Source: Chelydra serpentina | Taxonomy: Eukaryota > Chordata > Testudines > Chelydridae | Assembly: GCA_037349315.1 (NCBI GenBank) | Contig: JBAIAC010000042.1 | Coordinates: forward strand, 7,254,001 to 7,318,000 | Length of the DNA stretch: 64,000 nucleotides | Direction: 5' to 3' | Shown: in pieces, positions 45,726-56,860 of the stretch | How positions within the stretch are numbered: position 1 is the stretch's first letter | Layout of the letters: each line of letters starts with the position of its first letter | The notes under the pieces: generated by a model | The model's input: only the letters and a program-made list of their open reading frames with translations | Databases searched by the model: none | Told to the model about the DNA's origin: nothing | Program-made: the position numbers and the translations under genes

Positions 45726-48575
45726 CTAGATCATCCCAGCCAGGGCTTTGTCAAGCCTGACCTTAAAAACCTCTAAGGAAGGAGATTCCACCACCTCCCT
45801 AGGTAACGCATTCCAGTACTTCACCACCCTACTAGTGAAAATGTTTTTCCTAATATCCAACCTAAACCTCCCCCTCTGCAACTTGAGACCATTACTCCTT
45901 GTTCTGTCATCTTCTACCACTGAGAACAGTCTAGATCCATCCTCTTTGGAACCCCCTTTTAGGTAGTTGAAAGCAGCTATCAAATCCCCCCTCACTCTTC
46001 TCTTCTGCAGACTAAACAATCCCAGTTCCCTCAGCCTCTCCTCATAAGTCATGTGCTCCAGCCCCCTACTCATTTTTGTTGCCCTCCGTTGGACTCTTTC
46101 CAATTTATCCACATCCTTTTTGTAGTGTGGGGTCCAAAACTGGACACAGTACTCCAAATGAGGCCTCACCAGTGCCGAATAGAGGGGAATGATCACGTCC
46201 CTCGATCTGCTGGAAATGCCCCTACTTATACAGCCCAAAATGCCGTTAGCCTTCTTGGCAACAAGAGCACACTGTTGACTCATATTCAGCTTTTCGTCCA
46301 CTGTAACCCCTAGGTCCTTTTCTGCAGAACTGCTGCCCAGCCATTCGGTCCCTAGTCTGTAGCAGTGCATGGGATTCTTCCGTCCTAAGTGCAGGACTCT
46401 GCACTTGATCTTGTTGAACCTCATCAGATTTCTTTTGGCCCAATCCTCTAATTTGTCTAGGTCCCTCTGTATCCTATCCCTACCCTCCAGCGTATCAACC
46501 ACTCCTCCCAGTTTAGTGTCATCTGCAAACTTGCTAAGGGTGCAGTCCACACCATCCTCCAGGTCGTTGATGAAGATATTGAACAAAACCGGCCCCAGCA
46601 CCGACCCTTGGGGCACTCCACTTGATACCGGCTGCCAACTAGACATGGAGCCATTGATCACTACCCGTTGAGCACAACCATCCAGCCAGTTTTCTATCCA
46701 CCTTACCGTCCATTCATCCAGCCCATACTTCTTTAACTTGCTGGCAAGAACGCTGTGCGAGACTGTATCAAAAGCTTTGCTAAAGTCAAGAAATAGCACA
46801 TCCACTGCTTTCCCCTCATCCACAGAGCCAGTTATCTCATCATAGAAGGCAATTAGGTTAGTCAGGCATGACTTGCCCTTGGTGAATCCATGCTGACTGT
46901 TCCTGATCACTTTCCCCTCCTTTAAGTGGTTCAGAATTGATTCCTTGAGGACCTGTTCCATGATTTTTCCAGGGATTGAGGTGAGACTGACTGGCCTGTA
47001 GTTCCCCGGATCTTCCTTCTTCCCTTTTTTAAAGATGGGCACTACATTCGCTTTTTTCCAGTCATCCGGGACCTCCCCCGATTGCCATGATTTGTCAAAG
47101 ATAATGGCCAATGGCTCTGCAATCACATTGGCCAACTCCTTTAGCACCCTCGGATGCAGTGCATCCGGCCCCATGGACTTGTGTTCGTCCAGCTTTTCTA
47201 AATAGTCCCGAACTACTTCTTTTTCCACAGAGGGCTGGTCACCTCCTCCCCATACCGTGCTGCGGAGTGCAGCCATCTGGGAGCTGCCCTTGTCTGTGAA
47301 GACAGAGGCAAAAAAAGCATTGAGTACACTAGCTTTCTCCACATCCTCTGTCACTAGGTTCCCTCCCTCATTCAGCAAGGGGCCCACACGTTCCTTGACT
47401 TTCTTCTTGTTGCTAACATACCTGAAGAAACCCTTCTTGTTACTCCTAACATCTCCAGCTAGCTGCAACTCCAAGTGTGATTTGGCCTTCCTAATTTCAC
47501 TCCTGCATGCCTGAACAATATTTTTATACTCCTCCCTGGTCATTTGTCCAATCTTCCACTTCTTGTAAGCTGCTTTTTTGTGTTTAAGACGAGCAAGGAT
47601 TTCACTGTTAAGCCAAGCTGGTCGCCTGCCATATTTACTTTTCTTTCTACACATTGGGATGGTTTGTTCCTGCAACCTCAATAAGGTTTCTTTAAAATAC
47701 AGCCAGCTTTCCTCGACTCCTTTCCCCCTCATGTTATTCTCCCAGGGGACCTTGCCCATCAGTTCCCTGAGGGAGTCAAAGTCTGCTTTTCTGAAGTCCA
47801 GGCTCTGTATTCTACTGCTCTCCTTTCTTCCTTGTGTCAGGATCCTGAACTCGACCATCTCATGGTCACTGCCTCCCAGGTTCCCATCCACTATTGCTTC
47901 CTCTACTATTTCTTCCCTGTTTGTGAGCAGCAGGTCAAGAAGAGCTTTTCCCCTAGTTGGTTCCTCCAGCACTTGCACCAGGAAATTGTCCCCTACACTT
48001 TCCAAAAACTTCCTGGATTGTCTGTAGACCGCTGTATTGCTCTCCCAGCAGATGTCGGGGTGATTAAAGTCACCCATGAGAACCAGGGCCTGTGATCTAG
48101 TAACTTCTGTTAGTTGCTGGAAGAAAGCCTCGTCCACCTCATCCCCCTGGTCTGGTGGTCTGTAGCAGACTCCCACCACGACATTACCCTTGTTGCTCAC
48201 ACTTCTCAATTTAATCCAGAGACTCTCAGGTTTTTCTGCAGTTTCATACTGGAGCTCTGAGCAGTCATACTGCTCTCTTACATACAACGCAACTCCCCCA
48301 CCTTTTCTGCCCTGCCTATCCTTCCTGAACAGTTTATATCCATCCATGACAGTACTCCAATCGTGTGAGTTATCCCACCAAGTCTCTGTTATTCCAATTA
48401 CGTCATAATTCCTTGACTGTGCCAGTACTTCCAGTTCTCCCTGCTTGTTCCCCAGGCTTCTTGCATTTGTGTATAGGCATTTAAGATAACTCACCGATCG
48501 TCCTGCTGTCCCAGTATGGGGCAGGAGCCCTCCCCTCTTGCACTCACCTACTTGTGCTTCCTCCCGGTATCCCAC
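45726..48575 (-). CDS. CR1 ORF2: endonuclease and reverse transcriptase
   Basis: This 949-residue polyprotein nicks genomic DNA and reverse-transcribes the element RNA at the nick. N-terminal apurinic-type endonuclease motifs are visible: YTNARS (35-40), ITETWW (62-67), GDFNHPD (168-174) and GSDHEMVEF (235-243). Reverse transcriptase blocks follow: [13 protein letters not shown] (525-537), [14 protein letters not shown] (561-574), [13 protein letters not shown] (595-607), [20 protein letters not shown] (651-670) and the catalytic FADD (683-686). A C-terminal part ends LDKALAGMI. No stops or frameshifts occur, and the length is normal for CR1 ORF2. All key catalytic boxes look intact, so the enzyme could be active; activity cannot be judged from sequence alone. 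Confidence 0.96.
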   Translation of the reverse strand: MGYREEAQVGECKRGGLLPHTGTAGRSVSYLKCLYTNARSLGNKQGELEVLAQSRNYDVIGITETWWDNSHDWSTVMDGYKLFRKDRQGRKGGGVALYVREQYDCSELQYETAEKPESLWIKLRSVSNKGNVVVGVCYRPPDQGDEVDEAFFQQLTEVTRSQALVLMGDFNHPDICWESNTAVYRQSRKFLESVGDNFLVQVLEEPTRGKALLDLLLTNREEIVEEAIVDGNLGGSDHEMVEFRILTQGRKESSRIQSLDFRKADFDSLRELMGKVPWENNMRGKGVEESWLYFKETLLRLQEQTIPMCRKKSKYGRRPAWLNSEILARLKHKKAAYKKWKIGQMTREEYKNIVQACRSEIRKAKSHLELQLAGDVRSNKKGFFRYVSNKKKVKERVGPLLNEGGNLVTEDVEKASVLNAFFASVFTDKGSSQMAALRSTVWGGGDQPSVEKEVVRDYLEKLDEHKSMGPDALHPRVLKELANVIAEPLAIIFDKSWQSGEVPDDWKKANVVPIFKKGKKEDPGNYRPVSLTSIPGKIMEQVLKESILNHLKEGKVIRNSQHGFTKGKSCLTNLIAFYDEITGSVDEGKAVDVLFLDFSKAFDTVSHSVLASKLKKYGLDEWTVRWIENWLDGCAQRVVINGSMSSWQPVSSGVPQGSVLGPVLFNIFINDLEDGVDCTLSKFADDTKLGGVVDTLEGRDRIQRDLDKLEDWAKRNLMRFNKIKCRVLHLGRKNPMHCYRLGTEWLGSSSAEKDLGVTVDEKLNMSQQCALVAKKANGILGCISRGISSRSRDVIIPLYSALVRPHLEYCVQFWTPHYKKDVDKLERVQRRATKMSRGLEHMTYEERLRELGLFSLQKRRVRGDLIAAFNYLKGGSKEDGSRLFSVVEDDRTRSNGLKLQRGRFRLDIRKNIFTSRVVKYWNALPREVVESPSLEVFKVRLDKALAGMI

Positions 48576-48619
48576 TTCCCCACTTACCTCGGGGCTTTGG
48601 TCTCCTTCCCCCGGTAAAC

Positions 48620-49636
48620 CTAGTTTAAAGCCCTCCTCACTAGGTTGGCCAGCCTGCTTCCAAAGATGCTCTTCCCTCTCTTCGTCAGGTGGAGCCCGTC
48701 TCTGCCTAGCACTCCTTCTTCTTGGAACACCATCCCATGGTCAAAGAATCCAAACCCTTCTCTCCGACACCATCTGCGTAGCCATTCGTTGACTTCCACG
48801 ATTCGACGGTCTCTACCCCGGCCTTTTCCTGCCACAGGGAGAATGGACGAGGACACCACTTGCGCCTCAAACGCCTTTATCCTTCTTCCCAGAGCCATGT
48901 AGTCTGCAGTAATACGCTCAAGGTCATTCTTGGCAGTATCATGGGTGCCCACGTGGAGAAGCAGGAAGGGGTAGCGATCTGAGGGCTTGATGAGTCTCGG
49001 CAGTCTCTCCGTCACATCACGAATCCTAGCCCCTGGCAAGCAGCACACCTCTCGGTTTTCCCGGTCAGGGCGGCAGATAGATGACTCAGTCCCCCTGAGG
49101 AGAGAGTCCCCGACCACCACCACCCTCCTCCTCCTCTTGGGAGTGGTGGTCGTGGAACCCCCATCCCTAGGACTGTGCATCTCATGCCTTCCAATCAGTG
49201 GAGTCTCCTTCTGCTCTGTTCCCTCAGATGCATCATTCACTCCACTCTCTGCACTAGTGCCTGTGGAGAGAACATGAAAACGGTTGCTCATCTGAATATG
49301 CGTTTCTGGTACATGGACTTGTCTCATACTCTTTCCTCTTCTGGAGGTCACATGGCGCCAATTATCCTCGCTGGTCTTCTGTCCCCGCTGCGCAGCCTGC
49401 TCTGAATCCTCACAACACTGCTCCCGCTGAAGCCTATCCTGATGTCTATCCAGGAACTCCTCATTTTCTTTTATGGAACGCAGGGTTGATACTCGTTTCT
49501 CCAGACCTTGAATCTTCTCCTCCAATATGGAGATCAGCTTGCACTTTGTACAGACAAAGTCGCTTCTATCCTGTGGAAGAAAGACAAACATGGCACATCC
49601 TGTGCAGGTCACGACAGCGGATCGCTCAGCATCCAT
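48620..49636 (-). CDS. CR1 ORF1: zinc-binding and SGNH esterase-like protein
   Basis: This 338-residue protein thought to bind the element RNA precedes ORF2. A Cys motif (CxxC at 11-14 and CxxC at 29-32) suggests a zinc finger, followed by a likely coiled-coil stretch (about 33-60). An SGNH/GDSL hydrolase-type domain follows: VVVVGDSLL with the nucleophile serine at 178, and GRDGLHL (311-317) with the D/H pair. The third block reads HVGTHDTA, where the family usually has an asparagine (GTND), so the oxyanion residue seems replaced by histidine. That could impair esterase function without stopping RNA binding. The frame is fully open. Confidence 0.92.
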   Translation of the reverse strand: MDAERSAVVTCTGCAMFVFLPQDRSDFVCTKCKLISILEEKIQGLEKRVSTLRSIKENEEFLDRHQDRLQREQCCEDSEQAAQRGQKTSEDNWRHVTSRRGKSMRQVHVPETHIQMSNRFHVLSTGTSAESGVNDASEGTEQKETPLIGRHEMHSPRDGGSTTTTPKRRRRVVVVGDSLLRGTESSICRPDRENREVCCLPGARIRDVTERLPRLIKPSDRYPFLLLHVGTHDTAKNDLERITADYMALGRRIKAFEAQVVSSSILPVAGKGRGRDRRIVEVNEWLRRWCRREGFGFFDHGMVFQEEGVLGRDGLHLTKRGKSIFGSRLANLVRRALN

Positions 49637-50020
49637 AGTTCCTTCCTTCGAAGAGTTTCCTCACTTGTGGCAGAAGCTACTCAGGGAAACCTGCAAGGGG
49701 GATGCCTCAGTAGGCTCTCTCCAGGCGAACTCCCAGGCTAACTCCACCTGTTTGCTTCTCTGCTATGCGCTGCTCCGCTGGTGCGCAGCTGACTGACAGT
49801 CTTTTTAGAAGAGTCTGCAATGAAGCACTCCCAAATCACACTATTCAAACAGGAAATCAAACACTCTAGCACACGGTCAAAGTGCCAAACTGTCCCCTCA
49901 ACAGATACTCACTCCCCCGTCTGCAGCCACCTGGTTGCTCTGCCTCTCCCTTTAGTTTGGGTAAAAAGAATTAGGAATGGCAAGGATAGCTTGCCCCCTT
50001 CGCACTCCCCTTCCAAAGTC

Positions 50021-50459
50021 CCTCTCAAACTCCCCTGTTTGCAGCTCCTGTTCGCAAAGCTCCCTGGTCACTTGTGCACTGCTTTATAAAGCCCTGGCCT
50101 CCCTGATTGATTAGCCCCGCCCCCTGGTGTAGAAGCTCACAGCTTCCAACTGCCAGCCACAGCACACGGTCCTGCAAACAAACAAATGAATTAACACACA
50201 GACAGACACAAGTACCCCCAAACACACACTACAGACAGCCACTTACCCCAAGGGTCCTGTGTTTGCTCCTGCTTTACCTGGAGCAATTCCTCTCAAACTC
50301 CCCTGTTTGCAGCCCCTGATCGCAAAGCTCCCTGGTCGCTTGTGCACTGCTTTATAAAGCCCTGGCCTCCCTGATTGATTAGCCCCGCCCCCTGGTGTAG
50401 AAGCTCACAGCTTCCAACTGTCAGCCACAGCACACGGTCCTGCAAACAAACAAATGAAT
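50021..50459 (-). promoter_or_regulatory. CR1 5' region with tandem 268-bp units
   Basis: A block starting cctctcaaactcccctgttt occurs at 50021 and again at 50289, giving a unit of 268 bp with the second copy cut after about 171 bp. Each contains agccccgccccctggtg (a GC box) and gctttataaagccctgg (with a TATA-like tttataaa). By analogy with monomer-type 5' regions of other LINEs, this is the probable internal promoter. Its function is inferred. Confidence 0.75.
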
Positions 50460-50718
50460 GAACTGAGATAGGAGTCATAGCAAGCAAGTTTGAGAAGCTA
50501 GGAGATTTTACAGAAGAACTGATATACTAGAATCTCATTGTCTCCACAGAAGATCATTTCTAACGTGTTACCAGTGTGCAGTGCAGAATTCAGAACCCCA
50601 CGGATCCAGGTATTGGCTGCCATTAAGACACAAGCTCTCCTGTTCTTGATCTCCTCCAGGTCCACCTGTGCTCCATGTCAGAATAGATAGGTTTTGGCTC
50701 CTTGGTTCAACTCTCACT

Positions 50719-50783
50719 CTGAATTTAAATAGCGACAAAGAGTCTTGTGGCACCTTATACATAAGGTGCTACCTGAATTTAAA
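50719..50783. mobile_element. 43-bp Penelope-type micro-insertion with 11-bp duplication
   Basis: The 11-mer ctgaatttaaa lies at 50719-50729 and 50773-50783 and brackets 43 bp: agcgacaaagagtcttgtgg plus a small palindrome (gcaccttatacataaggtgc). Unit 1 has a single 11-mer at about 15201. The inserted text is a Penelope element terminus with a foldback. Confidence 0.88.
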
Positions 50784-51060
50784 GGCACTAGTCTGTACAA
50801 AACAAATTCTGTGGGCTATCAGTTTTGCTGCTTACTCAGTTTTAGCATCTGGCAGCTATCTCTCAGAGACAGAAATAAAAAGGGATAAAATAGATTGTAT
50901 GGGTTTGAAATTATAGTAGTATTGAATGATATTTGCATTCCCCAGTCTTTCTTAAAGCTCAGTTTACAATTAAGGGTGTCCAGAAATTTTCTGCTTAAAT
51001 TGTTTTCAAAGGAAAATTGTGTTTTTAATTAATCCTCAAATATATTTCACTGATACTTCA

Positions 51061-51123
51061 TATAAATATATAGATATAGATATAGATATAGATATAGATA
51101 TAGATATAGATATAGATATAGAT
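51061..51123. repeat. (GATATA)n microsatellite
   Basis: The hexamer gatata is repeated about ten times. It is absent from the matching place in unit 1 (about 15500). Confidence 0.97.
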
Positions 51124-51482
51124 AGGAAAACTGAGAACCTATTTTTTGGGTTGAAAAAAATCAGTTTTCTGCAAATTTTAGCTGAAAATGTTTGTTTCTC
51201 AGTTGACAAAACATGAACAATTGGAGATTTTGGGGAATTCTATGAAACTTCCATTTTCTTTTGAAAAAAAAAATTGGATAGGCTCTAGATGTATGACTGA
51301 CTTTATAGCAAAGGTCTTAAAGATTTCCAAACATAATTCAATTTTATGTTCCTAAATTAGCCCTATATAGTAATATTCTAACATATTTAATTGAAATTAC
51401 AAACTTACTATGCTGGTCTTTGTGGAAGTTTTCCCAGCTTGCGATGCATTCGAGCCTCCAGTGTTAGGAATAATAGGTCATT

Positions 51483-51483
<1 letters not shown>

Positions 51484-51568
<85 letters not shown>

Positions 51569-51569
51569 C
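51484..51569. repeat. (ATCT)n microsatellite
   Basis: About 21 uninterrupted atct units are present. The unit 1 counterpart (16707-16790) is similar in length but interrupted. Confidence 0.98.
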
Positions 51570-52370
51570 ACCCACTGCCAGGATTGTTTGGTTCTCTCTC
51601 TCTCTCATGCCCCCATCACTGTATTATCCAGCAGTCATTGCCGTGTCCCTTCGCCGGATGTCCTGAGTTGCTAGGTCTCGCTGAAGTTCCTTGCAGACAG
51701 GGATCCACTCCCCTCCATGGGCAAGCTTGGATGAGAGGTGATGGACTAAATGGGATGAGGGACTGAAAGCCCCTCCCAGCTCTAGAGAGGGCCAGGCAGA
51801 GGAAGGAAGAGAGTGGAGTGGGAAGGAAGTGGTGGCCAAAGGAGAGAAGCAGGAGAGAATGAATGGTGCTTGGAGGTGGGACAGAAGGAAGCAGGGGTAG
51901 GGGGCTGTTTCCTGGGGCTGGGACCATGTCAGGGGAGTGGGGCTTAGCAGAGGAGGAGACTGGTGGGCAGAGCGGTTCAACAGGGATCTCCGAGGAAGCT
52001 GAGTCAGTAACTCTGTGTGGGGAATTGGCTCTGGCCATGGAAGGGGGAATCTCCAAGAATGTGGACCGAGAGCATCCGTGAGGTGAAGGGTTGTGAAAAG
52101 GAGCAAGGGGATTAGGGGCTCAGGGCATTGTTTGGGGGGTCTTGGCTGTGTGAGGCACAGGGAAGGAGACACCCGAGGACTAAAGTAAGAACGTTCAGTG
52201 GGTGGAGCATGCGGCAGAAACTGGAGTCAAAGGGCCTGAATCTTCTCTCCCTGAAGCCAGACATACTCCACTGTAACACCATGGACTTACCCTGAGATGA
52301 GTGACATGGGAATCAGCCCCATTGACTCCAGTGGGGTTACTCCTGATTTACACCAGGGTGAGTGAGAAGG

Positions 52371-54209
52371 AAATCAGTTGACTGCAGTGGAGTATTTCCA
52401 ACGTTTCTTACAGTTGGTGCGTTTTGGTGCTGATTTATTGTGCACAGCTAGAGATTGAACCAGGTCTCAGATCCTCACACCAGGGTCTCCAAACCTCAGC
52501 AGAGTGCAGTCCACCTACTGGCCCTCATTGGGAAATAAAGTGACAGCATTATCAGCCACCGTGTGTAGCTCTCAGTTGGGTGTGTCAGCCTTTGAAGTGC
52601 TTGGAGTCGCCCCGAGCAGACTGCATGGCGAAAGGAGGAGTTAGTTGAAAGCTATTTCTGACTCACAGCCCCATAGCTGCTGACAGGAGAATGTTCTGGC
52701 CAACAAACGTAGGCCCTGTAAGTTAAAATCTAACCCTGGGCAGAAATCTGTGACTAAAAACAGGAGGCATCTGCCTCTGTTGAAGGGTTTCTTATCTTGG
52801 GGAACTGTCACTTGAGCACAGCGGACTATTGAGAAGGTGCTGAAACTCACTGGGCGGGGGGTGATTGGGGGTGGAAGAGTTGGTGGGAAAGGGAGAGAGG
52901 AGTTTTGGGGGCAGTGAGAGGAGGGGTGGTTATGGGGAGGAGGATAAATGAGGAGGGTGGATAGGAGACGGGTTGGAGGTCAGGAGATAGGGAGGGGTGG
53001 GACACTGAGAAGGGGAACATGAGGGTGAGTGACAGCAGCTGGGGGAAAATGGGGACGGGGCAGCTGACAGCCCCACATTCCTCTCCCATGTCTGTGCCAA
53101 TAACTGGGCGTTCCAAACCCATCTATGGGGGTCGAACCCTCCCTGCTCCCCTCATGTAATCTTTGGGGCTTTGTCCTGCCCCTTCTGGGGGGTGAACCTG
53201 TGTGCCGGGTGTAGGGAAGCACCACCCCTTTGGGTGTGAAGCTGAGAAGAGGCACATGGGGAGCATGCACTCACAACACTGTGAAGACCCTTCTGGCACT
53301 GGGGTGTCTGGTATGAGTGGAGCAGTTCACACCTCTCGGAGCGATTGTTTCAGGCTGCACTGTTTCCTGGAGGGGTTCTCACTGAGCTCAGAATAGCTCA
53401 TTAAGATGAACAGGCCACATCACTGAGCTTCCAATGTGCCAGATGGATGCGTCCAGCTTTGTGCTGCACTTATGGAGAGGTTCTGGGGGTGGATGTGAGG
53501 GGAACCCAAATAGGCACAGAATACAGCTCCTGTCCAGAAAAGTGTGAAGGTTCTGAAAAGAGCTTTTTGCGTCTCTCGTCATCCATATCCACTGCTATCT
53601 ACAGCCGCCACAAGGACCATTTACTCCCACCAATATTTTTCTTTCTCTTCAAGCAGCTAGGAAATTAAATAGCCAAAAACTTCATTGAAACAGAATCAAG
53701 GTCTCCCAGTGACAGTTTGTGGCCAAAAGGTCTAATTCAGTAAAAATCAAGCTTCTGAAAACTAGGACATACGGTATTGGTAATGCCCACATAACCTTAA
53801 CTCTGCCCCCTTAGGGAGATGCCCCACAACACCCATAAGACCCACACTCCCACTCTGCCTTGACACTGCGATGGACAGGTGCTACCTGCACTTGCCCTTT
53901 GCTCAAACTCTGGGCCTGTTCCCAGCACAGAAAGCCACATTTGTACAATTTACCGACATTCCCTTTTACAGCCCCTTCACAGTTGCACATGGGAGACCAC
54001 CTAAACCTCTACTTCCCCCTACCACACATTAAACCCATAGCCTGCTCTCATATCCCCAGTCACCACTGACAAGATCACCCCAGGGCCCTGCTACTGACAC
54101 GACCTACACAATTCTGTATTGAAACGATGGAGACGGGACCCTCAAGGCAGATGTGCACCTCTTCCCTTTGGTCACACACCTGGGGTGCGGGGTTGAGACC
54201 AGATCTCCC
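52371..54209. other. Non-coding; start of unit 2-only segment
   Basis: No gene is seen. From 52370 the match to unit 1 stops and resumes at about 59195. This part is G-rich at 52850-53050 and has no recognisable coding domain. Confidence 0.65.
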
Positions 54210-55350
54210 TGTGACGGGTTGGGGCCACAGAGACCTGCTTGGTGCTGCCACCTGGTGTGCCAAGGCTACTTCTGCCCCTGCTTCCAGGCCTTTTCCCGCT
54301 TGGGACTCCCGAATCCTGTCTGTTTTGAGTCAGATTCCACTGATCTGCTGCAAACACAGACCCAGGTCCGAACCACGTCCACTCACCACTGTAAGGCCCC
54401 TGGAAGCGCTCTTGCCTTTGACACCCAGCTGCTCAACTCCAAGGAGGTTCAAACCCTTAATAAATCCGTTTTACCCTGTATAAAGCTTATACAGGGTAAA
54501 CTCATAAATAGTTCGCCTTCTATTTCAAAGATAGAAAGATATGCACAACTGTTTGCTTTCCCCAGGCACCAACTCGTACTCAAGGAAACTTAATAAGTAA
54601 AAAGTGATTTTAATAAGTACAGAAAATAGGATTTAGTGAGTTAAATTAGTGACAGACAGAACAAAGCAAGTTACTTAGTAAAATAAAATAAAATACGCAC
54701 GTCTATGTCTATTCAAAGTTAACACAGATAAAAGCTTCACCAGATTTGGATATTTTCCTTTTTACAGGCTGTAGAATTAGCCTGGGTCCAGCAGCCGCTC
54801 ACACCCCCTAGTGTCTTTGTCCTTTGTTCAGTTCCCCTCAGGAATGTCCTTTGGGGGGTGGAGAGCCTCTCCCTTTAGCCAGCTGAAGACAAAATGGAAG
54901 GGTCTTGCAAGGGCTTTTATAGCCTTTCTTCCTCTCCCTGCGTAGGATCCAGTTGCCCTGGAGTTTTGGGATCACATGGGCAAGTCACCTGTCCATGCGC
55001 CCTAACCAGTCTAACCAGTTGCATCCTTGACTGGAGCCCCGATGTGGATTGGGGTCTGCACCTTCTTTTGTCTGTTAAGTACTTGTACTTAACTTGCACA
55101 TTCCTTCCTCTGGACCTGGTCCCATGTTCTTACAAAAGCTATGCATAAAACCAGCAAATATAAAACCAATGTTCATAACTTCAACCACAACAATGATACA
55201 TGCCTACAAACAGGAGGAATAAATTCAGTAGGTCATAACTTTCACAGAGATATGTTACATGGCACATGTAACATAAAACGTGTTCCAGTTACACATATAT
55301 AGTTATAAGCATCTCCCCATAAAGTTTTATGGGGACACTGTCACACTCCC
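54205..55350 (+). mobile_element. Solo LTR with 5-bp target-site duplication
   Basis: The LTR spans 54210-55345 (1136 bp), beginning tgtgacgggttgg and ending gacactgtcaca, with matching tgtgac/gtcaca ends. The 5-mer ctccc occurs directly on both sides (54205-54209 and 55346-55350). No internal retroviral or Gypsy coding sequence follows, so it is a solo LTR left by LTR-LTR recombination. A truncated relative is at 33036-34020. Confidence 0.92.
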
Positions 55351-55874
55351 CATAACACAAACAGCTCTGTGGCACTCCACAAGTAATTCCCAAAGCTCCT
55401 CATATCACAAACACACCATCCTTCTCCCTCCACCATTCAAGTCAGCTACAGCTAACACAATTAATGCAGCTGGATTTTAATGCAGAGAATTCCATGGGGC
55501 TATTGTCAGCTCCTGGGGCAGAGTTAAGGTTGTAGGAGCATGTATCTTAACTCTGTATTTCTTGGCTTTCCAAAGTTTAAATTTTGCTGTATAACACAAT
55601 ATTCTGGAAGGCTCTGAACTATCACTGGGCACTCTTAACTCTTTCTTAGCAATTGTTTTTTTCCCCATTTATAGCTAGATTAATCAATCAATTCATATCT
55701 GATTTACACTGGTGTAAACCGGGAGTAACACCCTGACTTTAGTGAATTTAGTCTGGATTATTACCACTGTAAACACAACATTTTGTATAAAAAGGATTGC
55801 ACAGCACCTTCCCATGGAGACAATAATGTCATCCTTTGTTTTTATCTGTAAGGAAACACAGAATGAAACCATGG
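55351..55874. other. 3' flank of minus-strand OR14
   Basis: No gene is seen. The last 120 bases (aaggaaacacagaatgaaac and neighbours) resemble the 3' flanks at 14500-14590, 23110-23200 and 45180-45270, showing that all these receptors derive from one duplicated block. Confidence 0.65.
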
Positions 55875-56831
55875 TCATGGGAGAAATCTGTGAATTTTAT
55901 TTTTGGTGAATAACCTCCATCCAGTTAGTTTCTTCAAGGCACCTTTGATCTCCTTGTTCCTCATGCTGTAGATGATCGGATTCATCAGAGAAGGCACCAC
56001 AGAATAAAGCACACCCACTACAAGATCCAGACCTGATGGAGAGTGGGAGGTGGGCTTAGCATAAGCAAAAGCAGCAGTGCAAAATAACAAGGAGACCACA
56101 ACGAGGTGAGGAAGGCAGGTGGAGAAAACTTTATGCCGACCCTGCTCAGAAGGGATTCTCAGCACTGTTTTGAAGATCTGAACATATGACACAATTATAA
56201 AAGCAAAGCAGCTTAAGCCTAAGAATATGTTAAAGGAAATAACCAGAGTTTCACCAAGGTACAGGTCAGAGCAGGCCAGCTTGAGTATTTGGGGGATTTC
56301 ACAGTAGAACTGACCCACCATGTTGCCTCCACAGAAGGTTATTGCAAACGTGTTCCCAGTATGCAGTGTAGAAAGGAGAATTCCAGTGATCCAGGCACTG
56401 GCTGCCATTTGGACACAAGCTCTCCTGTTCATTATGATCTCATAGCGCAGTGGTTGGCAGATGGCAACGTATCGGTCGTATGCCATGATGGTGAGAAAAG
56501 CAAAGTCAACCGCAGTGAAGAAGATGAAGAGAAAGACTTGGGTAACACATCCAGCATAAGGAATTGACCTGGTGTTCAATAGGGAGTTGGCCATGGACTT
56601 GGGGACAGTGAGGGAGATGGATCCGAGGTCTAAGACGGACAGATTCATCAGGAAGAAGTACATGGGGGTGTGAAGGTGGTGGTCAAGCACTACAAGGATG
56701 ATAACAAGGAGATTCCCTGTCAGGGCTACCAGGTAAATCCCTAGAAACAGCACAAAGTGCAAAATCTGCAGCTCCCGAACGTCAGAGAATCCCAGAAGAA
56801 AGAACATGGTCACAGTGGTTCGGTTGGACAT
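55875..56831 (-). CDS. Olfactory receptor, class II, OR14-like
   Basis: This intact 318-residue receptor starts MSNRTT with a glycosylation sequon and has GNLLVI (TM1), HTPMYFFLMNLS (TM2), MAYDRYVAICQPLRY (TM3 end), KVFSTCLPHL (TM6) and PIIYSMRNKE (TM7). It has a slightly longer C-terminal tail ending KNKIHRFLP. The start is supported by the splice acceptor at 56859, 27 nt upstream. It is clearly more diverged from the other three intact genes than they are from one another. It lies in the segment that unit 1 lacks, so unit 1 has no counterpart. Confidence 0.93.
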   Translation of the reverse strand: MSNRTTVTMFFLLGFSDVRELQILHFVLFLGIYLVALTGNLLVIILVVLDHHLHTPMYFFLMNLSVLDLGSISLTVPKSMANSLLNTRSIPYAGCVTQVFLFIFFTAVDFAFLTIMAYDRYVAICQPLRYEIIMNRRACVQMAASAWITGILLSTLHTGNTFAITFCGGNMVGQFYCEIPQILKLACSDLYLGETLVISFNIFLGLSCFAFIIVSYVQIFKTVLRIPSEQGRHKVFSTCLPHLVVVSLLFCTAAFAYAKPTSHSPSGLDLVVGVLYSVVPSLMNPIIYSMRNKEIKGALKKLTGWRLFTKNKIHRFLP

Positions 56832-56858
56832 TTTCCTTCTCAGTACGTCGTGTGCTGC

Positions 56859-56860
56859 CT
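56859..56860 (-). promoter_or_regulatory. 3' splice acceptor upstream of OR14
   Basis: On the minus strand the run ttccccctctccag ends here, 27 nt before the start codon. This is the same spacing as at the three other intact receptors. Confidence 0.78.

Larger units (their letters stand above)
45635..50461 (-). mobile_element. Near full-length CR1 LINE with both ORFs open
   Basis: This non-LTR retrotransposon of about 4.8 kb reads on the minus strand. Its parts are a 5' region with tandem units (49637-50461), ORF1 (48620-49636), a 44-nt gap, ORF2 (45726-48575), a short 3' region and an octamer tail (repeats of tagaatca at 45635-45659). Most CR1 copies are cut off at the 5' end, so one with both ORFs open is unusual. 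It is absent from the same site in unit 1, so it inserted after the duplication (or was cleanly lost there). No target-site duplication is evident; one or two bases at the junction are ambiguous. Confidence 0.96.
45276..50650 (-). pseudogene. OR14-like pseudogene split by a CR1 insertion
   Basis: Two pieces belong together on the minus strand. The 3' piece (45276-45634) reads SGLDLMVTVFYSVV and PIIYSLRNKGI; the 5' piece (50462 to about 50650) carries the extracellular-loop part after TM4. The matching pseudogene in unit 1 (14596-15140) is continuous across the join (ccagtttcactgagat). The receptor was already truncated and frameshifted before the CR1 arrived, so the insertion did not destroy a working gene. 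Confidence 0.93.
50784..52370. other. Non-coding OR upstream-type sequence; microsatellites
   Basis: No gene is seen. It matches 15215-17605. A gatata hexamer array is at 51061-51123 (absent from unit 1) and the ATCT array is at 51484-51569. The minus ORFs at 51616-52172 are proline-rich readings of G-rich DNA. Confidence 0.75.

Noticed and set aside
47578..48027. 149-aa plus-strand ORF and other plus ORFs within 45.7-49.8 kb
   Set aside because: They are antisense shadows of CR1 ORF1 and ORF2.
51616..52172. Overlapping 146- and 182-aa minus ORFs, proline/serine-rich
   Set aside because: They lie in G-rich non-coding DNA; the unit 1 counterpart (16944-17505) breaks the frame, and the two frames overlap each other.
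53388..53668. Short ORFs near 53.4-53.7 kb as exons
   Set aside because: No domain, splice-site pattern or conserved copy was seen.
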